From Acidocella sp. (GTDB lineage: Bacteria; Pseudomonadota; Alphaproteobacteria; Acetobacterales; Acetobacteraceae): DNA of 64,000 nucleotides. Below the pieces are notes generated by a model that did not search any database, was not told where the DNA came from, and was given only the letters and a program-made list of their open reading frames with translations. The stretch is from contig JARLIK010000026.1 of the NCBI GenBank assembly GCA_031291755.1, positions 27,789-91,788 on the forward strand, written 5' to 3'. Shown here piece after piece: positions 1-10,300 of this stretch. Numbering within the stretch: the first letter of the stretch is position 1; each line of letters opens with the position of its first letter. The translations under genes and the position numbers were made by a program.

Positions 1-505
1 GTCCTAAACGCAAAAAGAGGTAATATTGTGAGATGATTTGTCCGCCTGGCCACAAAAAATTCAACGCAAAAGTTGGCATATTGCCACCGAGATAATTGAC
101 ATAAAAAGTCAAGTCTTCAGGCAGGTCGATTTTATCTTGCCAAACCACCCAACCCACGCCAAGCGGCGCCATGCCATATTTGTGACCCGACCCGTTGATG
201 GAGCGAACGCGCGGGATGCGGAAATCCCAGACCAGATCGGGTTCGACAAAAGGTGCGACAAAACCGCCGGAAGCTGCATCCACATGGATCGGGATATCGA
301 GCCCTGTTTCCTTTTGTAATTTGTCTAAGGCTGCCGCGATCTCCGCGGCGGGTTCATAGTGACAAGTAAACGTAACACCAAATGTTACCATTACGCCTAT
401 GGTATTTTTATCAACATACTTTAGAACTTCTTCGGCATTCATATCGGCTTTATTCACGCGGAGTACATGTAGCATATGCCCATCTCCGAGTTTGACTTTG
501 TTGAA
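1..505 (-). pseudogene. Glutamate decarboxylase (gad) remnant, cut by the window edge
   Basis: Read on the minus strand, one frame is open from 505 down to base 1 and matches the middle of PLP-dependent glutamate decarboxylase. It shows the segment [20 protein letters not shown], then [19 protein letters not shown] with the Schiff-base lysine (SGHKYG), then LGVGWVVW and the YLGGN block. The family enzyme turns glutamate into GABA, consuming a proton, and supports acid resistance. The 5' third is missing: a TAG lies in frame at 506-508, the residues just below it do not resemble the enzyme, and no start with a ribosome site is visible. The rest of the gene lies left of the window. I therefore call it a remnant; a frameshift with a displaced 5' part elsewhere cannot be excluded. 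Confidence 0.75.
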
Positions 506-1055
506 CTAAATCTTGGCAACGCTTAAACGTGCCCCGCCCAATTCAAATGAAGAGGTGACAATCGTCTGGCCAGCTAGCAACCATTGGAAACTACTCATAC
601 CTAGTAAATGCCGAGGGTTTCAGCCGATTGGCTCGAAATGATCCGCAAAGCATGGTCACTGATCGAAGCTGTCTTGGGTTCAGGTGGTTTTGTCAGGAAG
701 GATTACGGTCAGCAGGTTCAGCTTCTGAAGGCATACCAATCGCCCAGCTTAACTTGGTAAGTTCTGGAGGGGGCCAAGTGTCCGCTATGCCAGCAATACG
801 TCATCTTACGGTTGAAAATGACACTGGCACTTTTAGCGCGCAAAATGGCAATTCAAGAAGATAATGGAAAAAAATCGATAACGAAAATTCGGAGCTATCA
901 GGATGCGCCGTTCATATACAGAATATCTGTAACTACGCATTCGGTCAAGACATTGACAAATCGTTACCATTTGATACTATAAATATTAGGAAAAATGAAC
1001 TCGCTGATCAAGTTAGCGTCTCCACGCACTCAGTAGATGAGTTCCTCGGATAAGG
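506..1055. other. Intergenic stretch, no convincing gene
   Basis: AT-richer than the flanking genes. Short open frames exist on both strands, such as 628-864 plus and a 30-codon frame on minus from about 600 to 506, but none shows a family motif or a good ribosome site. The right end carries the promoter-like element of the large surface-protein gene. Confidence 0.5.
953..980 (+). promoter_or_regulatory. Putative sigma-70-type promoter of the Hint/glycosyltransferase gene
   Basis: A perfect TTGACA at 953-958 is followed after 16 bases by TACTAT (975-980), matching four of six positions of the -10 consensus. It sits about 75 bases upstream of the ATG at 1056 and would drive that gene and perhaps the autotransporter gene behind it. 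Confidence 0.4.
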
Positions 1056-4000
1056 ATGACGACGGAGCTTCAGGTGAGTGGTTCGTATACAGGTAGTTAC
1101 GGTTCAGTCCTAACGTTCTCGAGTGGCCACCCAAACGTAACAATTAGTGGCACGGTAAATGCCTACGCGACCATTGCGCAGACATTATCAAACGGCACCA
1201 CCGTGGCCACAACCATCAGCACGGCGGTTTATGGTCCGGCGGGTACGGTTTTTACGGTTGATAATATTGGCCTGCTGGCCTCGACGGCGCCTACGCCTGA
1301 TGCTTTCGGCATCGTTCTGGTCTCCGGTGGCACTGTCATCAATGCGGGCACCATCGCCGATACCGCGGGCATTGGCATTTTCGGCAATAATGGCGATGTA
1401 CAAAATGCCGGTCAGATCACAGCGTCCAGTGGTTTGGGCGTGTATTTGCGCAACCCTGGCACGGTGTTCAACAGCGGTGTCATTCAGTCAGGCCTCGCCA
1501 GTCCGCAAAACGGGGTGGATATTTATAATGCTACCGGCGCGCTGATCACCAACGCCGCCGATGGCTTTATTGAGGGGAACTTTGGGGTCTATCTACAATC
1601 TGGCGGTGCCACACTGAATAATGCCGGCACGATTGAAGGCGCTTTTGCCGGTGTGTGGGATTCCGGACAAGGGGTCAGTATCATGAATACTGGCACCATC
1701 GAAGCGACACTCACTCATGCGATTGATGGCATTGTGCTGGCAGGCTCCGGCAACGTGACCAACGGCTCAGCCGTCGACACGACGGCGCTGATCGCGGGTA
1801 ATGGCTTTGGCATTGATGCGCTAAACGTTACCTTGTCGGGGGGCAGTTTTACCAGCGTCACCAGTGTCGTCACGGTAGCCAATTACGGAACCATCAGCGG
1901 CTATTCCAACCCTGGGGTGCAGCTTGTGATAGGCGCGATCTTCAACGGCACCGCCCTTGACACCAAGGCGCTGGTCAATGGCGGGGTGGCCGCGTCCTCC
2001 GGCCTGATCGAGAATTTTGGCACCATCCTCAGCTCCAGCACCTATACCTCGCCGCAAGGGGTGAATGGGGCGCATGATGCGGTTAATCTAGGCACCGGCA
2101 TTTTCATCAACGGCTCCGCCAACGACACTACGGCATTGGTTGAAAATCTCACAGGTGTTTCGAATGTCGTCGGCGGCCAGAACGTCATCAATTACGGCTC
2201 GCTGCTGGGTGGCACTGTGTTCGGCGTTTACATGGCCAGCGGCACGCTGACCAATGAGAGCAGCGGCATAATTCTGGCGGGCCGGGCCGGTGCGATTGTC
2301 GGCGGTTTTGGTGCGGCGACGGTCAATAATGCCGGGGTCATTGAAGGCAAAACTGGCGTCTCGGCGGTCATTTCACAGTATGTTTATAATATCACGGTCA
2401 TCAATTCCGGCACCATCGCCAGTACGCTGGGCAGCACCGGCCAGGCGGTGGTGCTGGGCGATGGTAATAATCTGCTGGTGGATGTCCCAGGTGCGGTGTT
2501 TATCGGCGCGGTCACCGGCGGTAATGGCACCGGCTCCAGCTATATCGGCCCCTCTACTTTGGGGACGGACACGTTGGAACTGGTGGCGGGCACCTTGGAA
2601 GGCACGCTCGCCGGCTTCGATTCGCAGTTTTTCAACTTCTCTGCCTTGTCGGTTGACCCGGGCGCATGCTGGGACATCACCGGCACCACCGCGCTGGCTT
2701 CTACCATCAATGTCACCAACAGCGGCACGCTATTTGAGACGCTGGCTGACCGGCTGACGATTGACGGCAGCCTGAGCGGCGCCGGTACGATATTCATTGA
2801 CGCCACCGCATTGGCGTTGAATGGCGCGGTTGCCGCCGCCCAGCATATTGATTTTGTGGGCACGGACAATCTGCTGATGCTGGGCGACGCGGCATCTTTC
2901 ACCGCCGGCATCGGCTCGTTCAGTGTTGGCGATACGATTGACTTGACCGGCGTCAGCTTCACCAGCGGTCTTTCGACGCTAGGCAGCGGCAATGTTCTGA
3001 CCCTGAGCGAAAACGGCACGATCTATGGCTTGAATTTCGGCGTGGCATCAAATTTTGCCGGCGAGTATTTTCATCTCTCGGCGGATACGGCGGTGACGGG
3101 TACGAATATTATATTAAGTGCGACTCCCTGCTTTTTGACGGGTACACTGATCCGTACCCCGCAAGGTGAGGTGCCGGTTGAGACCTTGAAAATCGGCGAT
3201 CTGGTCACCACCCAGTCCGGCGTGGCCGAGCCGGTGAAATGGCTGGGGCGGCGCAGCTACCGGCAGCCTTTTGCGCTGAATAATGCTGACATCATGCCGG
3301 TTTTGATTTGCAAAAACGCCCTCGGGGCAGGTAGGCCCAAGCGCGATCTCTACGTGTCGCCATTGCATGCCATTTATCTCGACGAGGTGCTGATCCCGGC
3401 CCGGCATTTGGTGAATGGCCACTCCATCCGCCGCTGCCCGGATATGCCGGAGATCAGCTATATCAATATCGAGCTTGCCGCGCATGACGTAATTTTTGCT
3501 GAGGGTGCGGCGGTGGAGACCTTCGTCGATTGTGACTCACGCATGATGTTTTATAATGCGGCGGAATTTGCGCAGCTCTATCCGCATGATGAATCTCCGT
3601 CCTGGGCGTTCTGCGCGCCACGGGTGGAAAGCGGGCCGACGTTGCGCCGGATTTGGCGGTCGCTGGCGGCGCGTGCCGGGGTGGTGCTGGCGCCAGAAGC
3701 GGCCACAGTGGCTGGCAACCTCATCGGCTATATCGACGACCTTGAGGCGGAGCGTATCTACGGCTGGGCCTGGATGCCTGAATTTCCCCATGAGCCGGTA
3801 GAGCTGGAAATTCTCGATGGCGATGGCGTCATCGCGCATGTCATCGCTGACCGTTTCCGCCCCGATCTGGTGAAAGCCGGAATCGGTGATGGCCGGCACG
3901 GGTTTGAGGTAATTTTCGCCGGTGGCTTGTCAGCCGCACCGCATGAAATTCATGTGCGTCAGGCTGGCGGTGGGGCGGCGCTGGGCCGGTCTCCGATGAT

Positions 4001-5234
4001 CCTGTCCGCACGTCCGGCGGCAGCCAATCGCTCTAACTTTATCCGCCAGATTGCCAAAAAACCTGGCGCACTGGAGCCTGCCAGGGCATTGATTCTGGAC
4101 GTGCGCTGGCCCTCGCCTGGGCGCGACGCGGGTTCGCATGCCATCCTCAGCCACGCAGCGGCTTTGCAAAGGCTTGGCCATCAGGTTGATTTTTATGCAA
4201 CGCAAGACGATGCGCCACCACCACGCGCGGCTCTTGAAGCGCTCAATATCAATTGTTGTGCGGTACCTGAATTTCAAAATGTTGAGGCGCTGCTGCGCCG
4301 GCAGGGCAGCAAATATTCTGTGGTCTATATGCACCGGCTAGATGTTGCGGTGGTGTATGCCGGGCTGGTGCGCGCCTTATGCCGCGGCCCGAAAGATAAT
4401 GGTGCGTTCAAAATTTATAATGTTGCTGATTTGCATCATGTCAGGCTGCACCGTCAGGCTTTGATTGAAGGTGAAGATCAGACCGCCAGTCTGGCCGGCC
4501 ATGTTGCGGAAGATGAGATTTTTGCCATGCGGCAGATGAACGCTGTCATCACCCATTCGCCCGCTGAGGCGGTTTATCTCAAGCGGCTGCTGCCTGACTT
4601 GAAACTACATGTGGTGCCGTGGCAAGTGCCGGTAACGCCCGCTATCGCAGATGCCGCCAAGCGGCATGGTATCGCCTTTATCGGCGGTTTTGACCATCGG
4701 CCAAATCAGGACGCGGTGCGCTGGCTGCTTGATGAGATCATGCCCGCAATCTGGACGCATGACTCCGGGATGACCTGTCAGATCATCGGCAGCGGGTGGG
4801 AGCGGGCAGCTCTTCCGCTGCTTGACCGCCGTATAAAACTCACCGGCGCGGTTGCCAACCTACAAGATATATTCAATGAAGTCCGCCTGACGGTGGCACC
4901 GCTGCGCTTTGGTGCCGGGATCAAAGGCAAGGTGCTTGATAGTTTGGCCAGCGGCGTGCCTTGTATCATGACACCGATGGCGGCTGAGGGGCTGTTGCTG
5001 CCGCCGCCCATGCAAGCGCTGATCGCCGATTCTGTGCCGCAGATGGCTGAGCAAATCTGCGGTTTGCATGATGATCTAAAATATAATCGTGAAATGAGTA
5101 TTGCGGGCCGCCACTTCATGGCTCGTGATTATAGTGAAGAAGCGGTCGTCTCCGCCATGCGGCGGCTGCTGCCAGTTGCGCCACATGAGACGGCGCGGCC
5201 TTCACAAATTCGTTTTAAAATAGCTACAAAATAA
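1056..5234 (+). CDS. Beta-repeat / Hint domain / glycosyltransferase fusion protein
   Basis: A 1392-residue protein with three visible parts. Residues 1 to about 690 are Gly/Asn/Thr-rich imperfect repeats of the NAGTI/NSGTI type, as in beta-helical adhesin passengers, with no obvious signal peptide. A Hint domain follows from Cys692 (CFLTGTLIRTPQGEVP...) to about residue 835, with the block-B-like histidine in SPLHAIYL; the C-terminal Asn/nucleophile pair of true inteins is not evident. A short beta domain (IYGWAW...GIGDGRHGFEV, about 890-955) leads into a GT4-like glycosyltransferase from about 1010 (RWPSPGRDAGSHAI; GGFDHRPNQDAVRWLLDEI; FGAGIKGKVLDSLASGVPC). The autotransporter gene starts 34 bases downstream, so co-transcription is likely. 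The presence of a sugar-transfer domain suggests a role in decorating surface proteins or polysaccharide, which is an inference. The AAGG just before the ATG is very close, so a downstream start is possible. Confidence 0.8.
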   Translation: MTTELQVSGSYTGSYGSVLTFSSGHPNVTISGTVNAYATIAQTLSNGTTVATTISTAVYGPAGTVFTVDNIGLLASTAPTPDAFGIVLVSGGTVINAGTIADTAGIGIFGNNGDVQNAGQITASSGLGVYLRNPGTVFNSGVIQSGLASPQNGVDIYNATGALITNAADGFIEGNFGVYLQSGGATLNNAGTIEGAFAGVWDSGQGVSIMNTGTIEATLTHAIDGIVLAGSGNVTNGSAVDTTALIAGNGFGIDALNVTLSGGSFTSVTSVVTVANYGTISGYSNPGVQLVIGAIFNGTALDTKALVNGGVAASSGLIENFGTILSSSTYTSPQGVNGAHDAVNLGTGIFINGSANDTTALVENLTGVSNVVGGQNVINYGSLLGGTVFGVYMASGTLTNESSGIILAGRAGAIVGGFGAATVNNAGVIEGKTGVSAVISQYVYNITVINSGTIASTLGSTGQAVVLGDGNNLLVDVPGAVFIGAVTGGNGTGSSYIGPSTLGTDTLELVAGTLEGTLAGFDSQFFNFSALSVDPGACWDITGTTALASTINVTNSGTLFETLADRLTIDGSLSGAGTIFIDATALALNGAVAAAQHIDFVGTDNLLMLGDAASFTAGIGSFSVGDTIDLTGVSFTSGLSTLGSGNVLTLSENGTIYGLNFGVASNFAGEYFHLSADTAVTGTNIILSATPCFLTGTLIRTPQGEVPVETLKIGDLVTTQSGVAEPVKWLGRRSYRQPFALNNADIMPVLICKNALGAGRPKRDLYVSPLHAIYLDEVLIPARHLVNGHSIRRCPDMPEISYINIELAAHDVIFAEGAAVETFVDCDSRMMFYNAAEFAQLYPHDESPSWAFCAPRVESGPTLRRIWRSLAARAGVVLAPEAATVAGNLIGYIDDLEAERIYGWAWMPEFPHEPVELEILDGDGVIAHVIADRFRPDLVKAGIGDGRHGFEVIFAGGLSAAPHEIHVRQAGGGAALGRSPMILSARPAAANRSNFIRQIAKKPGALEPARALILDVRWPSPGRDAGSHAILSHAAALQRLGHQVDFYATQDDAPPPRAALEALNINCCAVPEFQNVEALLRRQGSKYSVVYMHRLDVAVVYAGLVRALCRGPKDNGAFKIYNVADLHHVRLHRQALIEGEDQTASLAGHVAEDEIFAMRQMNAVITHSPAEAVYLKRLLPDLKLHVVPWQVPVTPAIADAAKRHGIAFIGGFDHRPNQDAVRWLLDEIMPAIWTHDSGMTCQIIGSGWERAALPLLDRRIKLTGAVANLQDIFNEVRLTVAPLRFGAGIKGKVLDSLASGVPCIMTPMAAEGLLLPPPMQALIADSVPQMAEQICGLHDDLKYNREMSIAGRHFMARDYSEEAVVSAMRRLLPVAPHETARPSQIRFKIATK

Positions 5235-5268
5235 TTTTACGTCTAACGTAAGTTCAACAGGGATCAAA

Positions 5269-8200
5269 ATGCTATATTCACATAAGAACGTTTCGTCACG
5301 CGCTTTACAATCGCGCGTATTTCAAAAAACTCTGCTGAGTGGTGTCTCGTTGATCGCTGCCTATGTGGTGGCCGGAACTGTGGCGGCGCAGGCTCAGAAC
5401 ATCAATGTCGTCAGCAGCACACCGGCGACGGTACAAACGCAGACGGGGTTTGGTCTTGTGGTCAATCCGGCTGATGCATTGCCCGAAGTCGTGCTGACGG
5501 GCAGCATTGGTATTTTGAATCCAATCGGCACCATTGCACCTTTCGTCTCGATTACCAGCTTCAGTGAAGTCACCAACGCTGCTGGCGCCACATCCTCCGT
5601 GGGTGTTGAGAATGACGGTGCTCTCAGCTTGTTCGCCAATGGCGGCACGGTGACTGGCCTGACCGAAGCAATTAATAATACCGGTGGCCTGGTCCAGCTT
5701 GATAATCTCTCTGGCGGCAAAATTTCCGCCAATCCATCGGGCTTTGTCTTTGCCAGCGCTATTAGCAACAGTGGCTCCATAGGTACCTTGTCAAATAGCG
5801 GTCAGATTACCGGTGCCGGTTTCATTACTTACGCCATCGCAAATGATGGCACTATTGGAACAATCAGCAATAATGCCGGCGGTACGATTTCCAGTGCCGG
5901 ATATCTCCCGCCAATTTACAACGCGGGAACGATCGATGCGCTGGTGAATGCGTATGGCGGCCTTATCATCGGTAACTCTGATATCTCCAATTCCTGCTCA
6001 ATCGGCACGCTCAGTAACAACGGTCTCATCACCGCTGCTTCCAGCGCCATTAGTAACAATGGCACAATCGGCATCATTGAGAACTTGGCCCTTGGTACCA
6101 TCAAGGGCAATCAAGCCATATTTAACCTCTCCGAAATTGGCTCTATCAGCAATGCCGGATTACTCACCGGTATTACGGCGATTTCGAATTACGGGTCCAT
6201 CGCGGTCCTGGATAATATCGGTGGTGGTACGATCAATGGATCGACCGATGCGATCTCTTCCTCGGGCACTATCGCGCAGCTTCTCAATGGCGGGCTCATC
6301 AACGGCCATAGTGTTGGTATATCGAACACCGGCAGCATTGGTACAATCTCGAATACCAACACCATCATCGGCCAGCAAACCGATGGGATTTATAATGGTG
6401 GCAGCATTAGCCAACTCTCTAACAGCGGCACGATCAGCGGCAGGTTGATTGGCATTAACAATAACGGTTGGCTCGCCACGCTGACCAATGGCGCCAGTGG
6501 CTCGATTTATGGTGGTGCGTCGGACATTTATAACCAAGGCAGCATCGCGCTGCTCAGTAATAGCGGGCGTATCAGCGGTGGCACGTATGGGGTGGATAGC
6601 AAAGGGCAAATCGCCACCCTGTCCAACCTCGCTGGTGGCTATATCTATGGCAGCCAGGCCGGATTGAATAACGGCACCGGTGTAAGCACTTACGCCTCCA
6701 TCGGCACGCTCAGCAACAGCGGCACTATTGTTGGCGGCGCGTTCGGAGTGAGCAATGCGGCGACCATCGGCACGCTTGATAATCTTGTGTACGGCACGAT
6801 CAGCGGCCCCAGGACAGGTGTCGTCAATAGCGGTTCCATCACCTTGCTTTCAAACAGTGGTGTTATTACTGGCACGCTTCAGGGTATTTATAATCACGCC
6901 ACCATCACCGCACTCAGCAACCAGGTGGGTGGAACAATCTCCAGCCCGACTCATACGGCTATTTATAATACCGGCAATATTAGCCAGCTTTCCAATAGCG
7001 GTGTCATCTCTGGCCATATTTACGGCATTGATAACATCAGCATCATTGGCACGCTAGCAAATGCCAGCGGTGGAGTAATTACAGCCTCGCTTTATACGGA
7101 TGTCATGAATTTCGGCTCCATTGGAGTGCTGTCCAACAGCGGCACGCTCACCGGCGGCGTTGTGGGCGTTCAGAATCAGGGCACCATCGGCTGGCTGGTC
7201 AATAACAGCCTGGGCACAATTTCGGTGTCCAGTACCGATATCTATAATCTCGCCAGTATCGCAACGATTACCAACAATGATATGTTGCTAGGCAATGTCG
7301 GTATTTCGAATCTTCATAATATCAGCAGCATCGTCAATCAGGGTTATATTCTCAGCAAAGTTGACGGTATCAGCAACGGAATTTTCGGCACCATCACCAC
7401 CATCAGTAATCTGGCTGGTGGCACCATCTCGGGTAAAACGGCTGGTATTTACAATAACCGCGGCTTCATCGGCGCTATTTCAAATAGCGGGACGATTATT
7501 GGTGTCTCGCGCGGCATTTATAATGCAGGCGTTATCACGGCGCTGACCAATAGCGGACTGATCGAAGGGTCACAGACCTACACATCAGGCTCAATTATTC
7601 TAAGTAATATCCCTCTCGTTACGCCCTATGTTGGCATTGTTTCGACAAACTACATTGGTACAATCAGCAACCTTGCGAGCGGCCAGATTGCCGGCACTGA
7701 TGACGGCAGTTACAATAGCGGCACCATCGGCGGTCTTACCAACGCCGGCCTCATTACGGCGGTTCGTTCAAGCGGCATCTATAATATCGGCACCATCGGC
7801 ATGCTCAGCAACAGCGGCACCATTTCTGGCGGTGCCATTGGGCTTGATAATCGCGGCGCAATCGGTACGGTCAGCAATAGCGGACTGATATCCGGCCCCA
7901 CCGGGCTGTATCTGGTGACACCCGGCACCACCATCACCAATACCGGCACCATCGCCAGCAGCACCGGTGGCAATGCCATCAATTTCGAGGCCGTCAACAG
8001 CCTCGTTCTCAGCACCGGTTCGGATATAATTGGCACGATCTATGGCGGCGGCACTGCCAGCTCAATCACGCTGGATGGCAGTGACTTCATGAGCAATCCC
8101 ATCGCCGATTTTGGCACGGGCAGTTCGCTCACCATCGCCAGCGGTGCTGACTGGGGCGCCGCCGGTAATTGGGGCATCGCCAGCGTCACCAACAATGGCA

Positions 8201-9564
8201 GCTTCACGCCGGGGCTGATCGGCACGTCATTGAATCTAACGGGCAATTACAGCCAAAGCGCCACAGGCTCGTTGATTGTACTGGTCACGCCGAAAACCAG
8301 TTCGCTGTTCGCCATCACCGGCAACGCTGCGCTGAATGGCAATGTCACTTATGACCTGGCCCCCGGTATTTACGGCACTCGCACCTATACCTACCTCACC
8401 ACCACCGGCACGATCTCCGGCGGCTTCACCTCTGAGACGCTGGTGAATGTTCCGGCCGCTGATTACACTACCTATTTCAACCCGGACCCTTCCGAAAACC
8501 TCATCATCAATGCACCGTTCTCGGTGCAGCCGGTTGACCAATCGATTTTCGCTGACCAGACACAAGCCCTCGCCGCCGCTACCCAGGACGCCACCAGCGA
8601 TATTCTGGGCAAGGCCACTGAAGGTGGCAGCAACGCCAACCCGGCGTGTGCCGCCCAGTCTCCGCTATCGCCTGCCAACGCCGCGGGCAATGCGATGGCC
8701 GAAAGTGCGCGGATTGCCAGCACGCTGGCCAATGTCTTCTGTGGCGAGGGCGGCTGGGTTGAGGCCACAGGCTCGCTGAATCATGTGGATGCCTCGGGTG
8801 GTGCTGCGGCTTTCGATGCCAACACCGCGGGCTTCCTGGCAGGGGTTGACCGGCCATTGAACGCTATTGGCACCCGGCTTGGCCTGGCCGTCGGGTTCGA
8901 TCAAACCAGCCTGACCGACAAAGCTGGAGGGTCCGGTTCCATGAGCACCACCCGGGTTGCGCTGTATGGCTCGCAATCATTCGGGGCGTTCACGCTGGCT
9001 GCCACCGCCGGCTATGGGTTTGCCTCAAACAGCACATCCCGCAATTCCGGCGTCGGTAATTTCAATGAGAACAATTCCCTCGGCATCATCAATGCCGGTG
9101 CACAGTTGAGCACTCATGTTTCGCTCGGCGGCGCCGACCTGGCGCCGGCGGCTGGTTTGAAAGTTGCAAACGTTGAAGCAACCAACTTCAGCGAGCCGGC
9201 CAGCGGGCTGCTGACCGGCTTTGCAGTTGCGGGTAAAATGCCATCTTACACCAGCGTTCAGCCATATTTCTCACTGCGGTTGAGCAAGAGCTATCTGACC
9301 GACTCGAATATCGTGATTTCGCCAGACGCGCTGGTTGGTTATGAATATGAGGCGGGAGATAATGGCATAGCCACCAACGTTACTTTTGCCAGTGGCCCTG
9401 CTTACCAGACCACGCATAGTAACCTCGACCGCGGCGATGCACTGGTTTCGGCGGGATTATCGGCCGGCAAAAACAACTGGTCTTTGTTTGCCACTTATAC
9501 CGCCCGCCTCTCCGGCAACTGGACAACCCAAACCGGTGAAGTTGGCTTGCGTATCAAGTTTTGA
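5269..9564 (+). CDS. Autotransporter (type Va) with long beta-helical passenger
   Basis: A 1431-residue secreted protein. The N-terminus has a basic stretch, a hydrophobic core and an Ala-rich cleavage region ending near residue 43 (AAQAQ). Residues about 50 to 1000 are dozens of imperfect repeats built on the pattern IGTLSNSGTISGG...IYNAGTI, typical of a right-handed beta-helix passenger. From about residue 1150 the sequence changes to the outer-membrane beta-barrel of autotransporters (GGWVEATGSL, TAGFLAGVDRPL, LYGSQSFGAFTLAATAGYGF), ending in VGLRIKF with the terminal Phe used by the BAM complex. The preceding gene encodes a glycosyltransferase fusion with similar repeats, so the passenger could be its glycosylation substrate (inference). 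Function as adhesin or biofilm protein is likely by family but not shown. Confidence 0.88.
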   Translation: MLYSHKNVSSRALQSRVFQKTLLSGVSLIAAYVVAGTVAAQAQNINVVSSTPATVQTQTGFGLVVNPADALPEVVLTGSIGILNPIGTIAPFVSITSFSEVTNAAGATSSVGVENDGALSLFANGGTVTGLTEAINNTGGLVQLDNLSGGKISANPSGFVFASAISNSGSIGTLSNSGQITGAGFITYAIANDGTIGTISNNAGGTISSAGYLPPIYNAGTIDALVNAYGGLIIGNSDISNSCSIGTLSNNGLITAASSAISNNGTIGIIENLALGTIKGNQAIFNLSEIGSISNAGLLTGITAISNYGSIAVLDNIGGGTINGSTDAISSSGTIAQLLNGGLINGHSVGISNTGSIGTISNTNTIIGQQTDGIYNGGSISQLSNSGTISGRLIGINNNGWLATLTNGASGSIYGGASDIYNQGSIALLSNSGRISGGTYGVDSKGQIATLSNLAGGYIYGSQAGLNNGTGVSTYASIGTLSNSGTIVGGAFGVSNAATIGTLDNLVYGTISGPRTGVVNSGSITLLSNSGVITGTLQGIYNHATITALSNQVGGTISSPTHTAIYNTGNISQLSNSGVISGHIYGIDNISIIGTLANASGGVITASLYTDVMNFGSIGVLSNSGTLTGGVVGVQNQGTIGWLVNNSLGTISVSSTDIYNLASIATITNNDMLLGNVGISNLHNISSIVNQGYILSKVDGISNGIFGTITTISNLAGGTISGKTAGIYNNRGFIGAISNSGTIIGVSRGIYNAGVITALTNSGLIEGSQTYTSGSIILSNIPLVTPYVGIVSTNYIGTISNLASGQIAGTDDGSYNSGTIGGLTNAGLITAVRSSGIYNIGTIGMLSNSGTISGGAIGLDNRGAIGTVSNSGLISGPTGLYLVTPGTTITNTGTIASSTGGNAINFEAVNSLVLSTGSDIIGTIYGGGTASSITLDGSDFMSNPIADFGTGSSLTIASGADWGAAGNWGIASVTNNGSFTPGLIGTSLNLTGNYSQSATGSLIVLVTPKTSSLFAITGNAALNGNVTYDLAPGIYGTRTYTYLTTTGTISGGFTSETLVNVPAADYTTYFNPDPSENLIINAPFSVQPVDQSIFADQTQALAAATQDATSDILGKATEGGSNANPACAAQSPLSPANAAGNAMAESARIASTLANVFCGEGGWVEATGSLNHVDASGGAAAFDANTAGFLAGVDRPLNAIGTRLGLAVGFDQTSLTDKAGGSGSMSTTRVALYGSQSFGAFTLAATAGYGFASNSTSRNSGVGNFNENNSLGIINAGAQLSTHVSLGGADLAPAAGLKVANVEATNFSEPASGLLTGFAVAGKMPSYTSVQPYFSLRLSKSYLTDSNIVISPDALVGYEYEAGDNGIATNVTFASGPAYQTTHSNLDRGDALVSAGLSAGKNNWSLFATYTARLSGNWTTQTGEVGLRIKF

Positions 9565-10300
9565 AACCCTTGACGCTGCCCGCCTTGCAACTCTTGTAAC
9601 GGGGAAGTTTTTTGGCGCCAGCGGAGATTTGCGCCTTGAACTTTAAAATCCAACGCAAGGGTTGCGTTGATGACCGGCGGATGATCAGCATCTGGCGGGC
9701 AAAGCGGGGTGTTTTGGAAAAGCTATCCCGGCAGCTTGCAAATTACTGATGGTCGAGACAGACTCAGACGATTGATGCTACCAATATTAAAGCGCGCTAT
9801 TTAGCATCGGGCGGTGAAGTGCCGGCACAGAACGATACCGATCGTGGTAAAATTGCCTGGTGAAATGGCCGTGCGCAGGAGAAAGTTTCCGAGGAAGCGG
9901 CAGATAAATAGGAATTCATCTGCCTGGAAAAGGTTAAAAATGCTGCAGCCGCAGAGTTAAATGCCAAACTCATATGGCGAGCGAGTGTAGGATAATAATT
10001 CGGATCAAGGAATATTTTGAAAAAGCCTCTTATAAGTTGTAAGCGAGTCAGGTGTGAGATATTGCTGTGGATGAAAAACCTGAAGGGCTGTGCTGGTGAG
10101 TTCACCCGGTGTTTCCCTGGGTACCATTGATGATTATGTGCGTGCCATAAAAATGACCCGCTCTAAGGTTGAACGCTTGGGAATGGATGTGAAACTCGGC
10201 CTTGATACATTATTATCCGAAGTGGTGCAGATGTTGACCTCATCGGGCATGCTGGACTGTCGGCTTCTGCAGCACACTCCGCCAAGGTGGGGGTGACAAG
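9565..10300. other. Non-coding / decayed region
   Basis: No intact gene is recognised. On the plus strand a frame from about 9760 reads DATNIKARYLASGGEVPAQN and continues through at least two stop codons (RGKIAW*NGRAQEKVSEE, then EEAADK*EFICLEKVK), which looks like a decayed coding sequence of unknown family. A 68-codon open frame at 10090-10296 (start GTG or a later ATG), directly before the next gene, contains a charged helical stretch (VRAIKMTRSKVERLGMD) but matches nothing I know. Confidence 0.4.

Noticed and set aside
5800..7900. Regular repeats that could suggest a CRISPR array
   Set aside because: The repeats are imperfect, lie in one long open frame and encode a beta-helical passenger; there are no identical repeats with unique spacers and no cas genes.
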